From assembly GCA_004352715.1 (NCBI GenBank), contig SCFE01000055.1:1877137-1941136 (forward strand): 64,000 nucleotides of DNA, given 5' to 3'. Numbering within the stretch: the stretch's first letter is position 1; every line of letters begins with the position of its first letter. The position numbers and the translations under genes are program-made. This document shows, piece after piece, positions 29,547-41,319 of the stretch. This DNA is from Hofstenia miamia. Its lineage: Eukaryota > Xenacoelomorpha > Acoela. The notes beneath the pieces were generated by a model. That model saw only the letters and a list, made by a program, of their open reading frames with translations, ran no database searches and was not told the origin of the DNA.

Positions 29547-29762
29547 TATTACATTAACGCATATAGGCGAGTAAACAATAAAATAAAAATAGTTTTAAAA
29601 CAACAACGTGTTTGTTTAAATAAAAATATTACATCACGTATATAGGCGAATAAAATAAATCATTAACATATAAAAATCGTTTTAAAACAGAAACGTGTTT
29701 CGTGAAAATAAAAATATTACATCACGTATATTAGGGAAAAAATTAAATCATTAACATATAAA
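29547..29762. repeat. Tandem repeat of about 80-88 bp, entering the gap
   Basis: Three successive units share AATATTACATCACGTATATA, GTTTTAAAACA and AACGTGTTT in the same order. The third runs into the 1000-N gap, so the array is probably longer. Confidence 0.8.
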
Positions 29763-30762
29763 NNNNNNNNNNNNNNNNNNNNNNNNNNNNNNNNNNNNNN
29801 NNNNNNNNNNNNNNNNNNNNNNNNNNNNNNNNNNNNNNNNNNNNNNNNNNNNNNNNNNNNNNNNNNNNNNNNNNNNNNNNNNNNNNNNNNNNNNNNNNNN
29901 NNNNNNNNNNNNNNNNNNNNNNNNNNNNNNNNNNNNNNNNNNNNNNNNNNNNNNNNNNNNNNNNNNNNNNNNNNNNNNNNNNNNNNNNNNNNNNNNNNNN
30001 NNNNNNNNNNNNNNNNNNNNNNNNNNNNNNNNNNNNNNNNNNNNNNNNNNNNNNNNNNNNNNNNNNNNNNNNNNNNNNNNNNNNNNNNNNNNNNNNNNNN
30101 NNNNNNNNNNNNNNNNNNNNNNNNNNNNNNNNNNNNNNNNNNNNNNNNNNNNNNNNNNNNNNNNNNNNNNNNNNNNNNNNNNNNNNNNNNNNNNNNNNNN
30201 NNNNNNNNNNNNNNNNNNNNNNNNNNNNNNNNNNNNNNNNNNNNNNNNNNNNNNNNNNNNNNNNNNNNNNNNNNNNNNNNNNNNNNNNNNNNNNNNNNNN
30301 NNNNNNNNNNNNNNNNNNNNNNNNNNNNNNNNNNNNNNNNNNNNNNNNNNNNNNNNNNNNNNNNNNNNNNNNNNNNNNNNNNNNNNNNNNNNNNNNNNNN
30401 NNNNNNNNNNNNNNNNNNNNNNNNNNNNNNNNNNNNNNNNNNNNNNNNNNNNNNNNNNNNNNNNNNNNNNNNNNNNNNNNNNNNNNNNNNNNNNNNNNNN
30501 NNNNNNNNNNNNNNNNNNNNNNNNNNNNNNNNNNNNNNNNNNNNNNNNNNNNNNNNNNNNNNNNNNNNNNNNNNNNNNNNNNNNNNNNNNNNNNNNNNNN
30601 NNNNNNNNNNNNNNNNNNNNNNNNNNNNNNNNNNNNNNNNNNNNNNNNNNNNNNNNNNNNNNNNNNNNNNNNNNNNNNNNNNNNNNNNNNNNNNNNNNNN
30701 NNNNNNNNNNNNNNNNNNNNNNNNNNNNNNNNNNNNNNNNNNNNNNNNNNNNNNNNNNNNNN
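29763..30762. other. Assembly gap, 1000 N
   Basis: Exactly 1000 N, entered by a tandem repeat on the left and by LINE RT sequence on the right. Confidence 0.99.
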
Positions 30763-32542
30763 ATATGAAGCTGTTTCAAGAAATCGGGAAAATATTCAAT
30801 TTTAAGCATTCATTAAAGATATAATTTAAAGGTTCGGCAATATATTTCGCATTGTTTTTTAGTAGCCATTTTGGAATTTTCGAGGGGTCGCTTGACTTGT
30901 TTGATTTTAGTTTCTTGATTGCTTTAATTACTTCAAAACTTGTTATAAAGTGAAAACCAAATTCAGGGGTGTGCCTATTAGGATTTATTTCCTGGAATTT
31001 TGTTTGAGGACCGTCATAATTACCTAGGTTTGCAAATGTTTGGTTTAAAATATTGGAAATTTCAAAATCGGAGACGTATTGATTTCCTTCGGGGTCTACA
31101 ATTTTTTCTATTGGAGAAGAATTTGATTTGGTACAATTCGAGATTTCGTTAATCAATCTCCATTTACTTTTCTGGTTCAGAAATTTTCTGTATTCATGTT
31201 TAATATATTCATTGTAAGCTTGACGATTTTCAATATTAGAAATATTTCTAGCTTTTTTGTATAATGCATAACTTTCAGGAGTACGGGCGTTAGAAAAAAA
31301 TTTAAAAGCGTCATTTTTTTTGTTATTAATTTTTTGCAGAAAACGGAAAGCCAAGGCTTGTCATTCTTTATGTTTTTGCGAGAATGATTAGTAACAAGGA
31401 TTTTTTTTCTGGACAACATTCATCTAAATAGGATTCAAGAATATCAAGAAAGTTTTTGATCATATTATTAGGATCAATCGCAACGTATACAGAAGTCCAA
31501 GTTTCACGTGAAAGTGCGTTTTTCAGGTTATCTATATTGTCAGACGATTTTTCGCGAATAGGTATCCATTTTTTGGATATTTCAGAGCGTATTTTAGCTT
31601 TAAAGAAACTGGTTGATATTATACAGTGATCAGAGAATGGACTTTCAGAGGAGTAGTATAAGAAATCAAGATTATTTTCGGGCAGTGCAATATAGTCAAT
31701 CAAAGTTGCACTGTTGGCTGCGATTCTTGTAGGAATGAAGGCATTTGCCGTTTTTAAATTAAAAGTATTAAAAAAAAGAGATTAATCATTTTATTATCAC
31801 GTTTATTTAAATCATTTAGGTTACAATCACCCATTAATATTACATCTTTATTTTCTGAGTAGTCCAGTGAAATTTCATTCTCAAGTTGTTCAAAAAATTC
31901 ATTAGTATTACATTTATTTGGGCAGTATGAAACATTAAATAATTGCTTTTTAAAAGGTGAATTTTTGATAGGGTTATCAATTTCAACCCAAAGGCTTTCG
32001 AATTTTTCTGAGCTTACTATATCATTCCGTTGCTTTGGATGAAATGAATTTGGTACTTGAAGGAGTACCCCGCCCCCTTGCTTTTACCGAGTATATTACA
32101 ATGAGTTCTATCTTTTCTGAATAATTTATATAGATTATTGTTATNACCAGACAATGTCAAGGTCATTGCAGTTAAACCATGTCTCAGTAATGGCTAGCAC
32201 TATATTTTCATAAAAATTGCTAATAAGTGACTTGTAATCGCAATTTTTATTAGATAAATTCTGGGCATTTAAATGAACGTAATTAATCATATCTTTCTTA
32301 GATGAAACATTTTTTAGATATGTTTCATAATTGAGCAAAGGACCAGGATTTGCTTCGATTCCATGTTTAAGTAATAATAAAAATTTTAAAACCAAAATTG
32401 CCAAAAGCTCTTTGAAGAGATTTTTTCTAGGTGTATTTATTATTGGAAAAATGCTGTTAAAAGTTGCAAACTTAGATTTTAAAAAAAATTTGTTTTGGTA
32501 AACTACCCGTAGTCTTAGCATTACAAAGATAAATAAATCCAT
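30763..32542 (-). pseudogene. CR1-like LINE copy B, ORF2 (endonuclease and start of RT), cut by gap
   Basis: The start codon ATG is at 32542, five bases after the ORF1 stop. The first 70 residues contain a hydrophobic run and LLLLKHGIEANPGP, a 2A-like motif. Then come endonuclease motifs: MINYVHLNAQNLSNK, LAITETWFN, a GDCN in place of GDFN at about 31835, and SPFSDHCIIS (31640 region). The linker and RT start follow in 31354-30776 (YALYKKARNISNIENRQAY, SKWRLINEISN, IKAIKKLKSNKSSDPSKIP). The reading frame breaks near 32100 and 31700, and the palm is lost in the gap. Copy A at 33640-37140 is related. Confidence 0.85.
32339..32365 (-). other. 2A-like motif (HGIEANPGP) in LINE ORF2
   Basis: Residues 60-68 of ORF2 read HGIEANPGP after LLLLK. 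The 2A consensus is D-V/I-E-x-N-P-G-P, where the ribosome skips the last Gly-Pro bond. Here Gly replaces Asp, which may weaken it. 2A-like motifs near the N-terminus of LINE ORF2 have been described in other invertebrates. Confidence 0.55.
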
Positions 32543-32547
32543 ACCGT

Positions 32548-33500
32548 TTAGTAAAAAGTTAATAAGCGCAGGAGCTTTAGTGCCTCGGAAGGTGAGAAAT
32601 GATTAGGCGGTGTATTTGAAAGGACTTCGGCGTACGTTTGCGGGTGCAGCACGTAGCGTCCTTGATTAATCATTGCTGGTGAGTGCAAGGTACGTGATTG
32701 CCTGTGATGTTGGGGTTGGCATGCGTGTGTTTGCTGGTCGATTTGATTGATAAGCATCATGTGGCTTCGGCGACAAAATTGAGGGGCTGTAGATGAAAGG
32801 ATGCTTTGCATTTGCAAAATAGCTTTTAATGCATCGTGCTAATATATAGCATATCCAGATTCAGAGAAATCAATTCCTCTTCGGGTAAATAGATCTGCAT
32901 CAACATGTGCACCTTTTTAAAAATAACGGTTATGTTCACCCAATATAATTTCTGCGTTTCGAAAGGAATGGCGCATGGCAGTAATCAATTTTTCGAAAAG
33001 TGGTGTAAAATTCGTGTTTGATTGCATAACGTCGTTTCCTCCAGCAGTGATAATCACCTCTTTATATTGTTCCTTTGTGGGTATTGATAAATTTTAAATT
33101 TCGTCGATTGTAGCTCCGGGATATGAATGAATAGTGACGTCGTGATCTTTCACAAGTTTATTTGCCCTCAAATTGCAATACATTGATGTTCCTGTTATCA
33201 ATGTATCCGAAGTTTCTTTGATATGTTTGACTTTTCGTTGGTTTGTTTCACTTTTTTCTGGAGCATTTCTTTCGGAAACATTGTCGCTGTTCATGCATTT
33301 AGTGTTTGATGTTTCTAGTGGTGAGCGTGTTTCTTCTGAAGGGGATGGCGATTCTTCAATATTTGAGATTTTCCAAAGTAGGTAGTGTAGTTTGAGTAGT
33401 TCATCCCTTGATAATGTGGCAAAAGGTGCAGCTAACTTTGCGGCGGTGATGCGTTTTTGCGAATCAAAATCTCCAATAAACTGAGAACTGTTAATAGTAT
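32548..33500 (-). pseudogene. CR1-like LINE copy B, ORF1 with SGNH-esterase-type domain
   Basis: Minus-strand text includes FATLSRDELLKLHYLL near the N-terminus, TLITGTSMYCNLRANKLV (nucleophile block), HSYPGATIDEI, then after a TAA IITAGGNDVMQSN (G-ND block) and GIDFSESGYAIY. This order is that of SGNH hydrolases, and esterase-like domains are known in ORF1 of CR1-like LINEs. Three in-frame stops interrupt it. A Gln/His-rich C-terminal part ends at 32548, followed by TAAACGGTATG, where the ORF2 start begins. Confidence 0.72.
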
Positions 33501-33536
33501 CGAGTAGAGCACGCTAGCTAGACCTGACTATCTCAG

Positions 33537-33636
33537 GGAGAAGCATGATTGGTTATGAAGAAGCATGATTGGTTATGAGAAGCACGATTGGTGATGAAGA
33601 AGCATGATTGGTTGGGAGAAGCATGATTGGTTATTA
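33537..33636. repeat. Minisatellite of about 19-20 bp, five units
   Basis: Five imperfect units of AGAAGCATGATTGGTTAT. It replaces the 3' end of the LINE copy A coding sequence. Confidence 0.9.
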
Positions 33637-33715
33637 CATTTAAACTCACTGCAGAAACATCGTAATTGCTTTTATACGGCTGCAAAATACAAAATTCTGT
33701 TTTAGCTTCATTAAT

Positions 33716-34360
33716 ATTCAACTTGTGCATACAAAAGTATTTTGACAATTTGTTACAATTCAATTCTATAGATTCCGCTGTTAGGTGCATTGATGAATTA
33801 TCGCTGAAAATGCAAGTGTCATCGGCATATTGGATTAAGTTGCATTTAGTAATAGAATGCATGTCATTTACATAAATAATAAAAAGAAGAGGACCTAGAA
33901 TCGTACCTTGAGGCACCGCATTGTAAACCGGTAACCATTCTGAAAAAATATCATTTAATTTAACTCTTTGGAATCTTTGATTGAGGTAACTAGTTATCAA
34001 TTGCTTACTATTACTAGAAAATCCTAAGTAAGATAGTNATTCAACTTGTGCATACAAAAGTATTTTGACAATTTGTTACAATTCAATTCTATAGATTCCG
34101 CTGTTAGGTGCATTGATGAATTATCGCTGAAAATGCAAGTGTCATCGGCATATTGGATTAAGTTGCATTTAGTAATAGAATGCATGTCATTTACATAAAT
34201 AATAAAAAGAAGAGGACCTAGAATCGTACCTTGAGGCACCGCATTGTAAACCGGTAACCATTCTGAAAAAATATCATTTAATTTAACTCTTTGGAATGTT
34301 TGATTGCGGTAACTAGTTATCAATTGCTTACTATTACTAGAAAATCCTAAGCAAGATAGT
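33716..34360. repeat. Direct duplication of 322 bp around a single N
   Basis: 33716-34037 and 34039-34360 are nearly identical (a few substitutions, for example GATTGAGGTAAC against GATTGCGGTAAC), joined by one N. Most likely two alleles or overlapping contigs placed in series. Confidence 0.85.
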
Positions 34361-34977
34361 TTTTCAATTAGAATGCTATGATTAATCGAATCAAAGGCTT
34401 TTCAAAGATCTAAACAAGCTATAGCTACAAATATATTAGAATCCAAATGATGCTCTCCAAGTGTCAGTAGCATTTAATAGTTCATCAGTTGTTGAGAAAT
34501 TTTTGCGAAATCCAAATTGCGTGTTTGATAATAAATTATACTTATTTAAATGTTCAGTTATTTGATTATGTAATAATCTTTCGAATATTTTGCTTATTGG
34601 AGAAGTAATTGAGATTGGCCGATAATTAGTGGCAATTGATTGATCGTTTTTCTTAAAAATAGGAGTAATGTGAGCAAGTTTTAAATTAACAGGGAAGTAA
34701 TTAAATTTTATGCATTCATTAAAGGAAAAATTTAATGGATGTGCAATGATGTCTGTAGTAATTTTAAGGGCCCATGAGAGATTGCTTGAGGGACTGCTTG
34801 ATTTGTTGGTTTTAAGCTTATTGATTGACTTAATAATTTCATAACTAGTTGAGAAGCGGAAGGAAAATTCGGGTGTAAAAATTTTGCGTGAAACGTTTTC
34901 GTAGTTAACGAGGGGGCCATTGTATTTTCCTAGTTTAACAACAGTCTTATTTAATTCATTTGATATTTCTAAATTTT

Positions 34978-35125
34978 CAGAAAGATTGTTTCATTTTTCT
35001 GATATTTTATCAAATCAATTGAGTTTGATTTTGTTCGCATATAATTTGTGACAGAAAGATTGTTTCATTTTTCTGATCTTTTATCAAATCAATTGAGTTT
35101 GATTTTGATCGCATATAATTTGTGA
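34978..35125. repeat. 74-bp tandem duplication in LINE copy A
   Basis: Two units starting CAGAAAGATTGTTTCATTTT, with only a few differences and no N between them, so it is likely real. Confidence 0.85.
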
Positions 35126-35403
35126 CTTCTTGTATTAGCTTCCATTTTGAACGTTCACTTGGAAGACGCGCATATTCATTCTTAATGAATTCGTTGAATG
35201 TCTTACGAGATTCAATATTCGATGCATTTCTAGCCTTTTTATATGCGGCAAAATTCTTGCTGGTTCGGGAAATCATAAAATGTTTATACGCCGTTGCAAG
35301 TGTCAGTTATCCAAGGTTTATTCGAAAAAGTATTGTTTGCTTTGGAGTTTGTACTGAATTTAACCATTATTTTCTTTTCAGGGGAAAATCTGTTAAGATA
35401 AAA

Positions 35404-36275
35404 TTAAAAAATTTTTAAAAAGTTTTCCAACATTTCATTTAAATTTGATGTAGAATATACATGAAACCAATTGTCTGATGAGAGGGATAATTTAAAATTA
35501 TTAATATTTTCAATACATTTTTCACGAGTTTTACTACATTTCAAGTCATTTTTTGGGGCTGAATGAGACATTTGAAATTTGATAGATGTAAAACAGTGGT
35601 CAAAGAATGGGCATTCAGAAGTAGTATACTCATAATATAGATTGTTGTTCTCAGCTAGTATAATGTAGTCAATTAGTGTTTTGCTCGATGATGTCATTCT
35701 AATAGGTAATTTTTTTTGGCCAATACTAAATTAAATGGGTTTAGAAACAGATCCATTTTACATTGGTCATTAGCATTAAAATTATTTAGGTTCCCATCCC
35801 CGAAAAGTACTAAGTCTTTATTTTCAGAACAAGCAAGTGATAATTCGTCTTCAAGTTGTTGAATAAAAGAATTAGAGAACTTCTTATGCGGACAGTAGGA
35901 TACATTTAATAACTGCTTTTTAAAACGTGAATATTTGATTGGATTATTAATTTCAGCCCATAAACTACCAAAATTTGATTCGTAATTACTCTTAATGTCG
36001 TTGCGTATCTTGGGATTAAATGACTTTAGGATTAAGAATAATACACCTCCACCTTTGGATTTTCCTAACGCTTTGTTCAAAATCCTATCCCTTCTAAATA
36101 GTGCATAAGTTTCATTAACAGTCCATGAGGTATCTAGATCTTCGTTTTTACACCAAGTTTCCGAAATTGCGAGAATTAAATCATTTTTAGAGCTTGAAGT
36201 GAATTCAAAACTTTTAATGCTTGGATTCTGAAAATTTAAATGTACATAATTCACTATATCTGACCCGATATTCAA
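35404..36275 (-). pseudogene. LINE copy A endonuclease domain
   Basis: Blocks: IVNYVHLNFQNPSIKS, ILAISETWCKNEDLD, VLFGDGNLNN (GDGN where GDFN is usual), then in another frame LIDYIILAEN and CPFFDHCFTSIKF (SDH changed to FDH). Both catalytic-region changes and the frame break near 35700 indicate an inactive copy. Confidence 0.78.
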
Positions 36276-36284
36276 TTTTTTTGT

Positions 36285-37140
36285 TCACTTTAACTATTTC
36301 GTTGTTACTCTGAAGTAACCTATTGCAGAAAGGAGGAAGTTCACTGAAGAAAAGTTTTTTAGGATTAAACTTGTGCCTAATAACTTTAATAAGGTTCGAA
36401 TACTTAGCTTCGAATATTTCAGGATCCTTTAGAACGTCGTTTCGTCCGATTTGTATAAAGACAATTTCTATTTGTGTTTGGGGATATAATTCAAGCGTGT
36501 GTTGTAATTCAGAAATGCATGCTCCTGGATATGAGTGAACTGTGACTTCCTGGTTTTTAATTAAATTTTTCGATCGCAATTTCCTAAACATAGAGCTACC
36601 TAACACTAAAAAATTTGTACCTGTTTTAATCTTACGCGGCTTCCTAGGAGTGCGAGACGAGNNNNNNNNNNNNNNNNNNNNNTCCGATTTGTATAAAGAC
36701 AATTTCTATTTGTGTTTGGGGATATAATTCAAGCGTGTGTTGTAATTCAGAAATGCATGCTCCTGGATATGAGTGAACTGTGACTTCCTGGTTTTTAATT
36801 AAATTTTTCGATCGCAATTTCCTAAACATAGAGCTACCTAACACTAAAAAATTTGTACCTGTTTTAATCTTACGCGGCTTCCTAGGAGTGCGAGACGAGC
36901 TACAGGATGTGGTCGGATTACTAGATGTTTTTTCAGATGTTGTGATTCGTGTGAATGCGTAGATGTGGATGACGTTGTAAACATGTTCGAGTGCTCTCTG
37001 AAGAATGTATGCAGCGAGAGCAGTTCTTCTTTGCTGAGCGCTAGAAATGGCGCTATTAGTTTGCTATGCGTATCATTCGCGTCAACAATGCTTTTCAGAG
37101 TAGAGCGGAGCTCACAACCAACTGCATCGAATAAAATCAT
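36285..37140 (-). pseudogene. LINE copy A ORF1, SGNH-esterase-type
   Basis: Begins ATG at 37140 with MILFDAVGCELRSTLKSI and FLALSKEELLSLHTFF, matching copy B. The SGNH part reads NFLVLGSSMFRKLRS (nucleophile Ser block), VHSYPGACISEL, VFIQIGRNDVLKD (G-ND block) and KLFFSELPPFCNRL. It runs directly into endonuclease sequence at about 36280, so the C-terminus is lost. A 217-bp stretch is present twice around a 21-N gap and probably represents a single genomic segment. Confidence 0.75.
36445..36899. repeat. 217-bp direct duplication around a 21-N gap
   Basis: 36445-36661 and 36683-36899 read identically. An assembly overlap that was not merged is the simplest explanation. Confidence 0.85.
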
Positions 37141-38929
37141 TTTTGTTTACAATTTCATATAAATATAAATTTTAAGACATTCTACAAAGAAATGATTGTT
37201 AAAGTACTTGCAGTTGCATAATTGTTTATGAATTTTAAAATAAAAACTTTATAATTATTGATAAAAAAATAAATATTTCAATACGTTGAATACAATCAAA
37301 GTTTAACAAAGATTTGCATTGTTGCACAGAAAGTACATGTGATTAAAAAATGATATATTTATTAGTATTTACATAATAAAGATTTGTTTGATTTCCCAAA
37401 TAGTATTTAATGTTTATGAGATGTCAACTAAAAAACAATATCTCACAACAAATAAATACCTCAAAAGAACAAAATCGCACAACAAATAAATACCTTGACT
37501 TGACACAAAGTGCATTAACTTAAAAAATTATTATTTTTACTTCCTTTTCAAAATAATAAATTGCATGAATTTTCAAATGCTCATGAGATTAAGAATTCTG
37601 AGAAAATTAGATAATAACACACGTATTGTATAAACCTTAAAGAAAAGGAATATAAAAATCGTTGCTAACATTATTCTTAAAATGTGCATTTATGTATTGA
37701 TCTACAAAGTGGAAAATAAAACTCCAAATTTGTAAACTAAAAACAAAATGCTTTTAATGCTATACACAGCTTTACAATGTTAAAAAAACGTTAACATTCG
37801 CATTTTTCTTCAGTCAATGAGTAATTTTTTATAATCACAAATGAATACATAATGCCGTTTCAAAAACGAATCAATTAGATGTCATGAAACTTGCAAAACA
37901 TTTTTAATTATGAAAAGACTAACATATTTTCATAAAAAATATATTTACGGAAAAATGATTAAATTTATTGATTTTACAAAACACATACTTGTACACAGTT
38001 TGCAAAATAGCATTAAGCGCTCATGAAATTGAAAAATTATTATAGGTTATTAAAGTAATTCTACAAAATATATAACTTCAAGTGAAAATTTAAGATGAAT
38101 ATCAAAGCTATATAAAATAAATTTAAGCATACGTATAGTACCTAAACCATTAATCTAATTAATATATACTTGTAATTGTTTATGAGATTATAAAAACACA
38201 ACAGCAATTATTAATTGATTTAAACTACATTTTGTACATCAGGTATTAAAACAACTTAGGAACATTTTCTAAATATGAGACAGCGTGATATATTTATAAA
38301 TATAGAAATAAATAGCTTAATTTTCAATTATCAGAAACTGATAAAATGAAATAACTACTTCTTCAAGAAGATTTACTCGTTTTATTCAAATATAAAATTT
38401 ATATCTCACAATATGCAATTAGAAAAATAAGGATTTTAACTCAATTTCCCTATTAAATGTTTTAAAATCATATAGAGATTGAGAATTTCTAAAACTAAAT
38501 CTGAACTTGTTAAATTTTCTAAGACATAGCATTGGAGAGAATGCCAATATATTTTGGATTTCCAAGTGTTTTTATTCTATTTGAGAGTCTAAAATATGTA
38601 TTTTATTACTAGATTTAGCTCCAGTGTTTGATGTATTGCAACGGGTTTTAATACATCTGACACTTCTCCTTTTGTTATGGTTTCACTAGTACATGTTCTA
38701 ACACATTTGACAAATATTCATTGTGCATAATGTTTTGACTTTCCATACCCTTCCACTTTAAGTTTCCAAATGCATAGATCTTGAAATTATATTCCAAAAA
38801 ATCGCTAATAATCAAAATATATGAAAGAAAAATTTGACTTTAGATTTTGTAATGTTTTGTTTTGTTTTTTGGATTTATTTTACCTACAATACTTTCAGAT
38901 TGATGAATGATTAGAAATAATTCTTCTTT
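37141..38929. repeat. AT-rich region, possibly decayed satellite
   Basis: No gene. Variants of TTTATGAGATT or CTCATGA(A/G)ATT recur at about 37227, 37414, 37578, 38020 and 38186, often preceded by ACTTG or GCAT words, at intervals of roughly 140-300 bp. This may be an old tandem array. Confidence 0.3.
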
Positions 38930-40430
38930 AAAAAATTGATTTTCAACAAGTTTAATACTAGTTTTTGTTAGCAAAGGTATTAAACATGTACAAAAATTAC
39001 GAAATTTTTATATTAATTCGTAATCACATGAAACAAAGTTTGTAATAATTACTTATTAAAATGCAAAAATAGCTTACATTGTTGAATAAATTCAAACATC
39101 ACCACTTGAATCGTTGTAAAATCTGAAAATTATTCTAAAATGAAGATATTTTTACGTCATAGGCATTGAAAAAAATGCAAACATCATGACAGTTTTAGCA
39201 TAAACTTTAAAAAACGAGAAATAAGACGTACATACACTTAAATTCGACTATTCTTTATTGTATATTCAGATTTTTCCGGTATTTGGAAGCATTAATAGTT
39301 TTGTTTTTATGTGTTTTATTTAATATCGCACGTAAATACCCATTTTAAGGCATTATACAAATTACATTATGTAGTTGAAAGATAAACATTACTATTTGAG
39401 TAAAAGACTGCATAATATATAGAATAAACATCAATAAACACCGTTTGACAAGATGACTTCTATTGTTAATTTATATCCTCCTGTACGCAAAGATAATTCT
39501 TCCAACATTTAAATTTGCAATGAATGAAAGTTATGTATGAATGTACTGAGAAACTCTGCAGAGAAACATTTTTATGTTAATGAAAATCAATAAAAGTCAC
39601 AAATAATTTAACACAAAATTTTATAAATGAAGTTAAAGTACAGCCACAAGTTCCATCATTAATACAAAATGATAATGGCAAGTAACGTTTTTATTCCCGC
39701 AAGCAAATACATACATTTTAAAAAGGTTTATTTCATACAAGTGGAGTCAGTTATGTTTAAAAATAAATGGTTGAATATAAAAAAATTTATGGGTAATAAA
39801 AAGAATCAGTGAAATTTAATACTGTTGTGTATTATTCCACAAGCATATTAGTACTAGTGTACATAACTAACAAGTTCTTTATAAGTACATGATTATTTCA
39901 ATATATTAGTTCTCCCAACAGTGGAAAAGTACACACGTACACTCTAAAATTATTAATAGTTTGGCTATGTAATAAATGAATCACATATTTTAGCACACCC
40001 CCTCATTATATATTAATTAAATGAGGGTTATGACTAATCAATTAGCCTCTGTGAATCAATTTGTAACAATCATATGTGAATGCTTTTTTATAACAGATTC
40101 CCAAAGGAATTTGTCACAAAAAAGCATTCACATATGTCTTTTTTCCCATTTTTGAAAATTATACTAATACTATCATGAAGTTTGCATTTTGTTCAATGCC
40201 TCTGATGTAAAGATATCTTCATTTTAGCATATTATTCAGTTTTTACAACGATTCAAGTGGTGATGGTTGAATTTATTCAACAATGTAAGCTATTTTTCCA
40301 TTTTAATAAATTAATATTACTAACTTTGTTTCATGTGATTACGAATTAATATAAAAATTTCGTAATTTTGTACACAATTTAATATCTTTGCTAACAAAAA
40401 CTTGTATTAAGCTTGTTGAAAATAATTTAT
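38930..40430. repeat. Foldback-type repeat: about 280-bp inverted arms, 0.9-kb loop
   Basis: The arm at about 38930-39210 is the inverse of about 40150-40430 (shared text: ACGAATTAATATAAAAATTT, TCATGTGATTACGAATTAAT, CAACAATGTAAGCTATTTTT; moderate divergence). The loop contains sequence related to the loop of the larger palindrome (compare 39920-40070 with 46510-46640) and a 19-bp perfect hairpin at 40071-40136. No coding capacity. Confidence 0.75.
40071..40136. repeat. Perfect 19-bp hairpin
   Basis: CATATGTGAATGCTTTTTT (40071-40089) pairs perfectly with 40118-40136, with a loop of 28 nt. Confidence 0.9.
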
Positions 40431-41161
40431 GTAGTTAAATGATTTTGTTTATCTATTATTCTTCTATTGTTCTTACCTATTTCCTATTGGGGGCATTTAA
40501 AATATCTATGTATTCAGTCTACAAAACAGCCAATAGATATAAGTGTCTTACTATTGATATTAACTTTTTCAAAAAGGTTTAGTTCCAAAGAATGGTTGAT
40601 TTAAAAAAAATGTCAAGAATTTACATAAGATAAAATAAGTAAAAAATAGAAATCAATTTAAAAAAGTTGAAATCAAATATATAATGTAGCAAAAGGCAAA
40701 CAATTATCCATTAAATGCATATTGTATTTTACTGATATTAATGCATGGTATGGGTCAATTTGATGTAGGATGCCAATGATGGTATTTTACACACTATACA
40801 TTTTTAAATCCAAAAATATTTAGTGCTTTAAGGAAATACATGGAACTAAGAGCAAAAACTAGCTTTTTAATGACTGCTGAAAACCATTTTTTAGATACAG
40901 TACACACTCTAATTGCATGCGCATGTACAAATCATATATTACACTAGAATACTAGTACCATTTATCTCTTCTACAATTACAAACAGTCAAATCATGGGGC
41001 AGAAAAACAATCTTTGCAAACTATTAAATATATTATGTGATAAAGTGCTCTTTACATATGGCACACTGGAGGATTTGAAAAATGTTAGAAGTTTTTCTGT
41101 CAGTTTGTACAAAATAATGACCACACTTTCGTAGTTTGGAGTTGAAGCTTCCCTTTCAACG

Positions 41162-41165
<4 letters not shown>

Positions 41166-41198
<33 letters not shown>
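41166..41198. repeat. (CT)n microsatellite
   Basis: Pure CT run; mirror of the (GA)n run in the right arm. Confidence 0.95.
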
Positions 41199-41200
<2 letters not shown>

Positions 41201-41319
41201 AAAATGAAATACCACTTNNNNNNNNNNNNTTCTTTTTGGCTCCATTAATAAATAAAAAACTATCTGAAAATCTAAATAAAGTATTATGCAAAATACCAGA
41301 AACAAAAATAAACAAGAAA

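Larger units (their letters stand above)
33637..35276 (-). pseudogene. LINE copy A reverse transcriptase region
   Basis: In order on the minus strand: FAAYKKARNASNIESRK and RSKWKLIQEVTNY, then SYEIIKSINKLKTNKSS, TNYRPISITSPISKIFERLL, VPQGTILGPLLFIIYVND and IQYADDTCIFSDN, spread over several frames. The RT palm is present twice because of the 33716-34360 duplication. The C-terminal part is replaced by the minisatellite at 33537. Confidence 0.8.
33637..37140 (-). mobile_element. CR1-like LINE copy A, degenerate, internally deleted
   Basis: Read on the minus strand: ORF1 start at 37140, SGNH domain to about 36285, then directly endonuclease (36275 to about 35620), linker and RT to about 33640. 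The end of ORF1 and the start of ORF2 (including any 2A motif) are deleted at about 36280. RT palm blocks are present (VPQGTILGPLLFIIYVND, YADD). Two segments are repeated around N runs (33716-34037 with 34039-34360; 36445-36661 with 36683-36899), and a 74-bp tandem duplication lies at 34978-35125. Confidence 0.85.
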
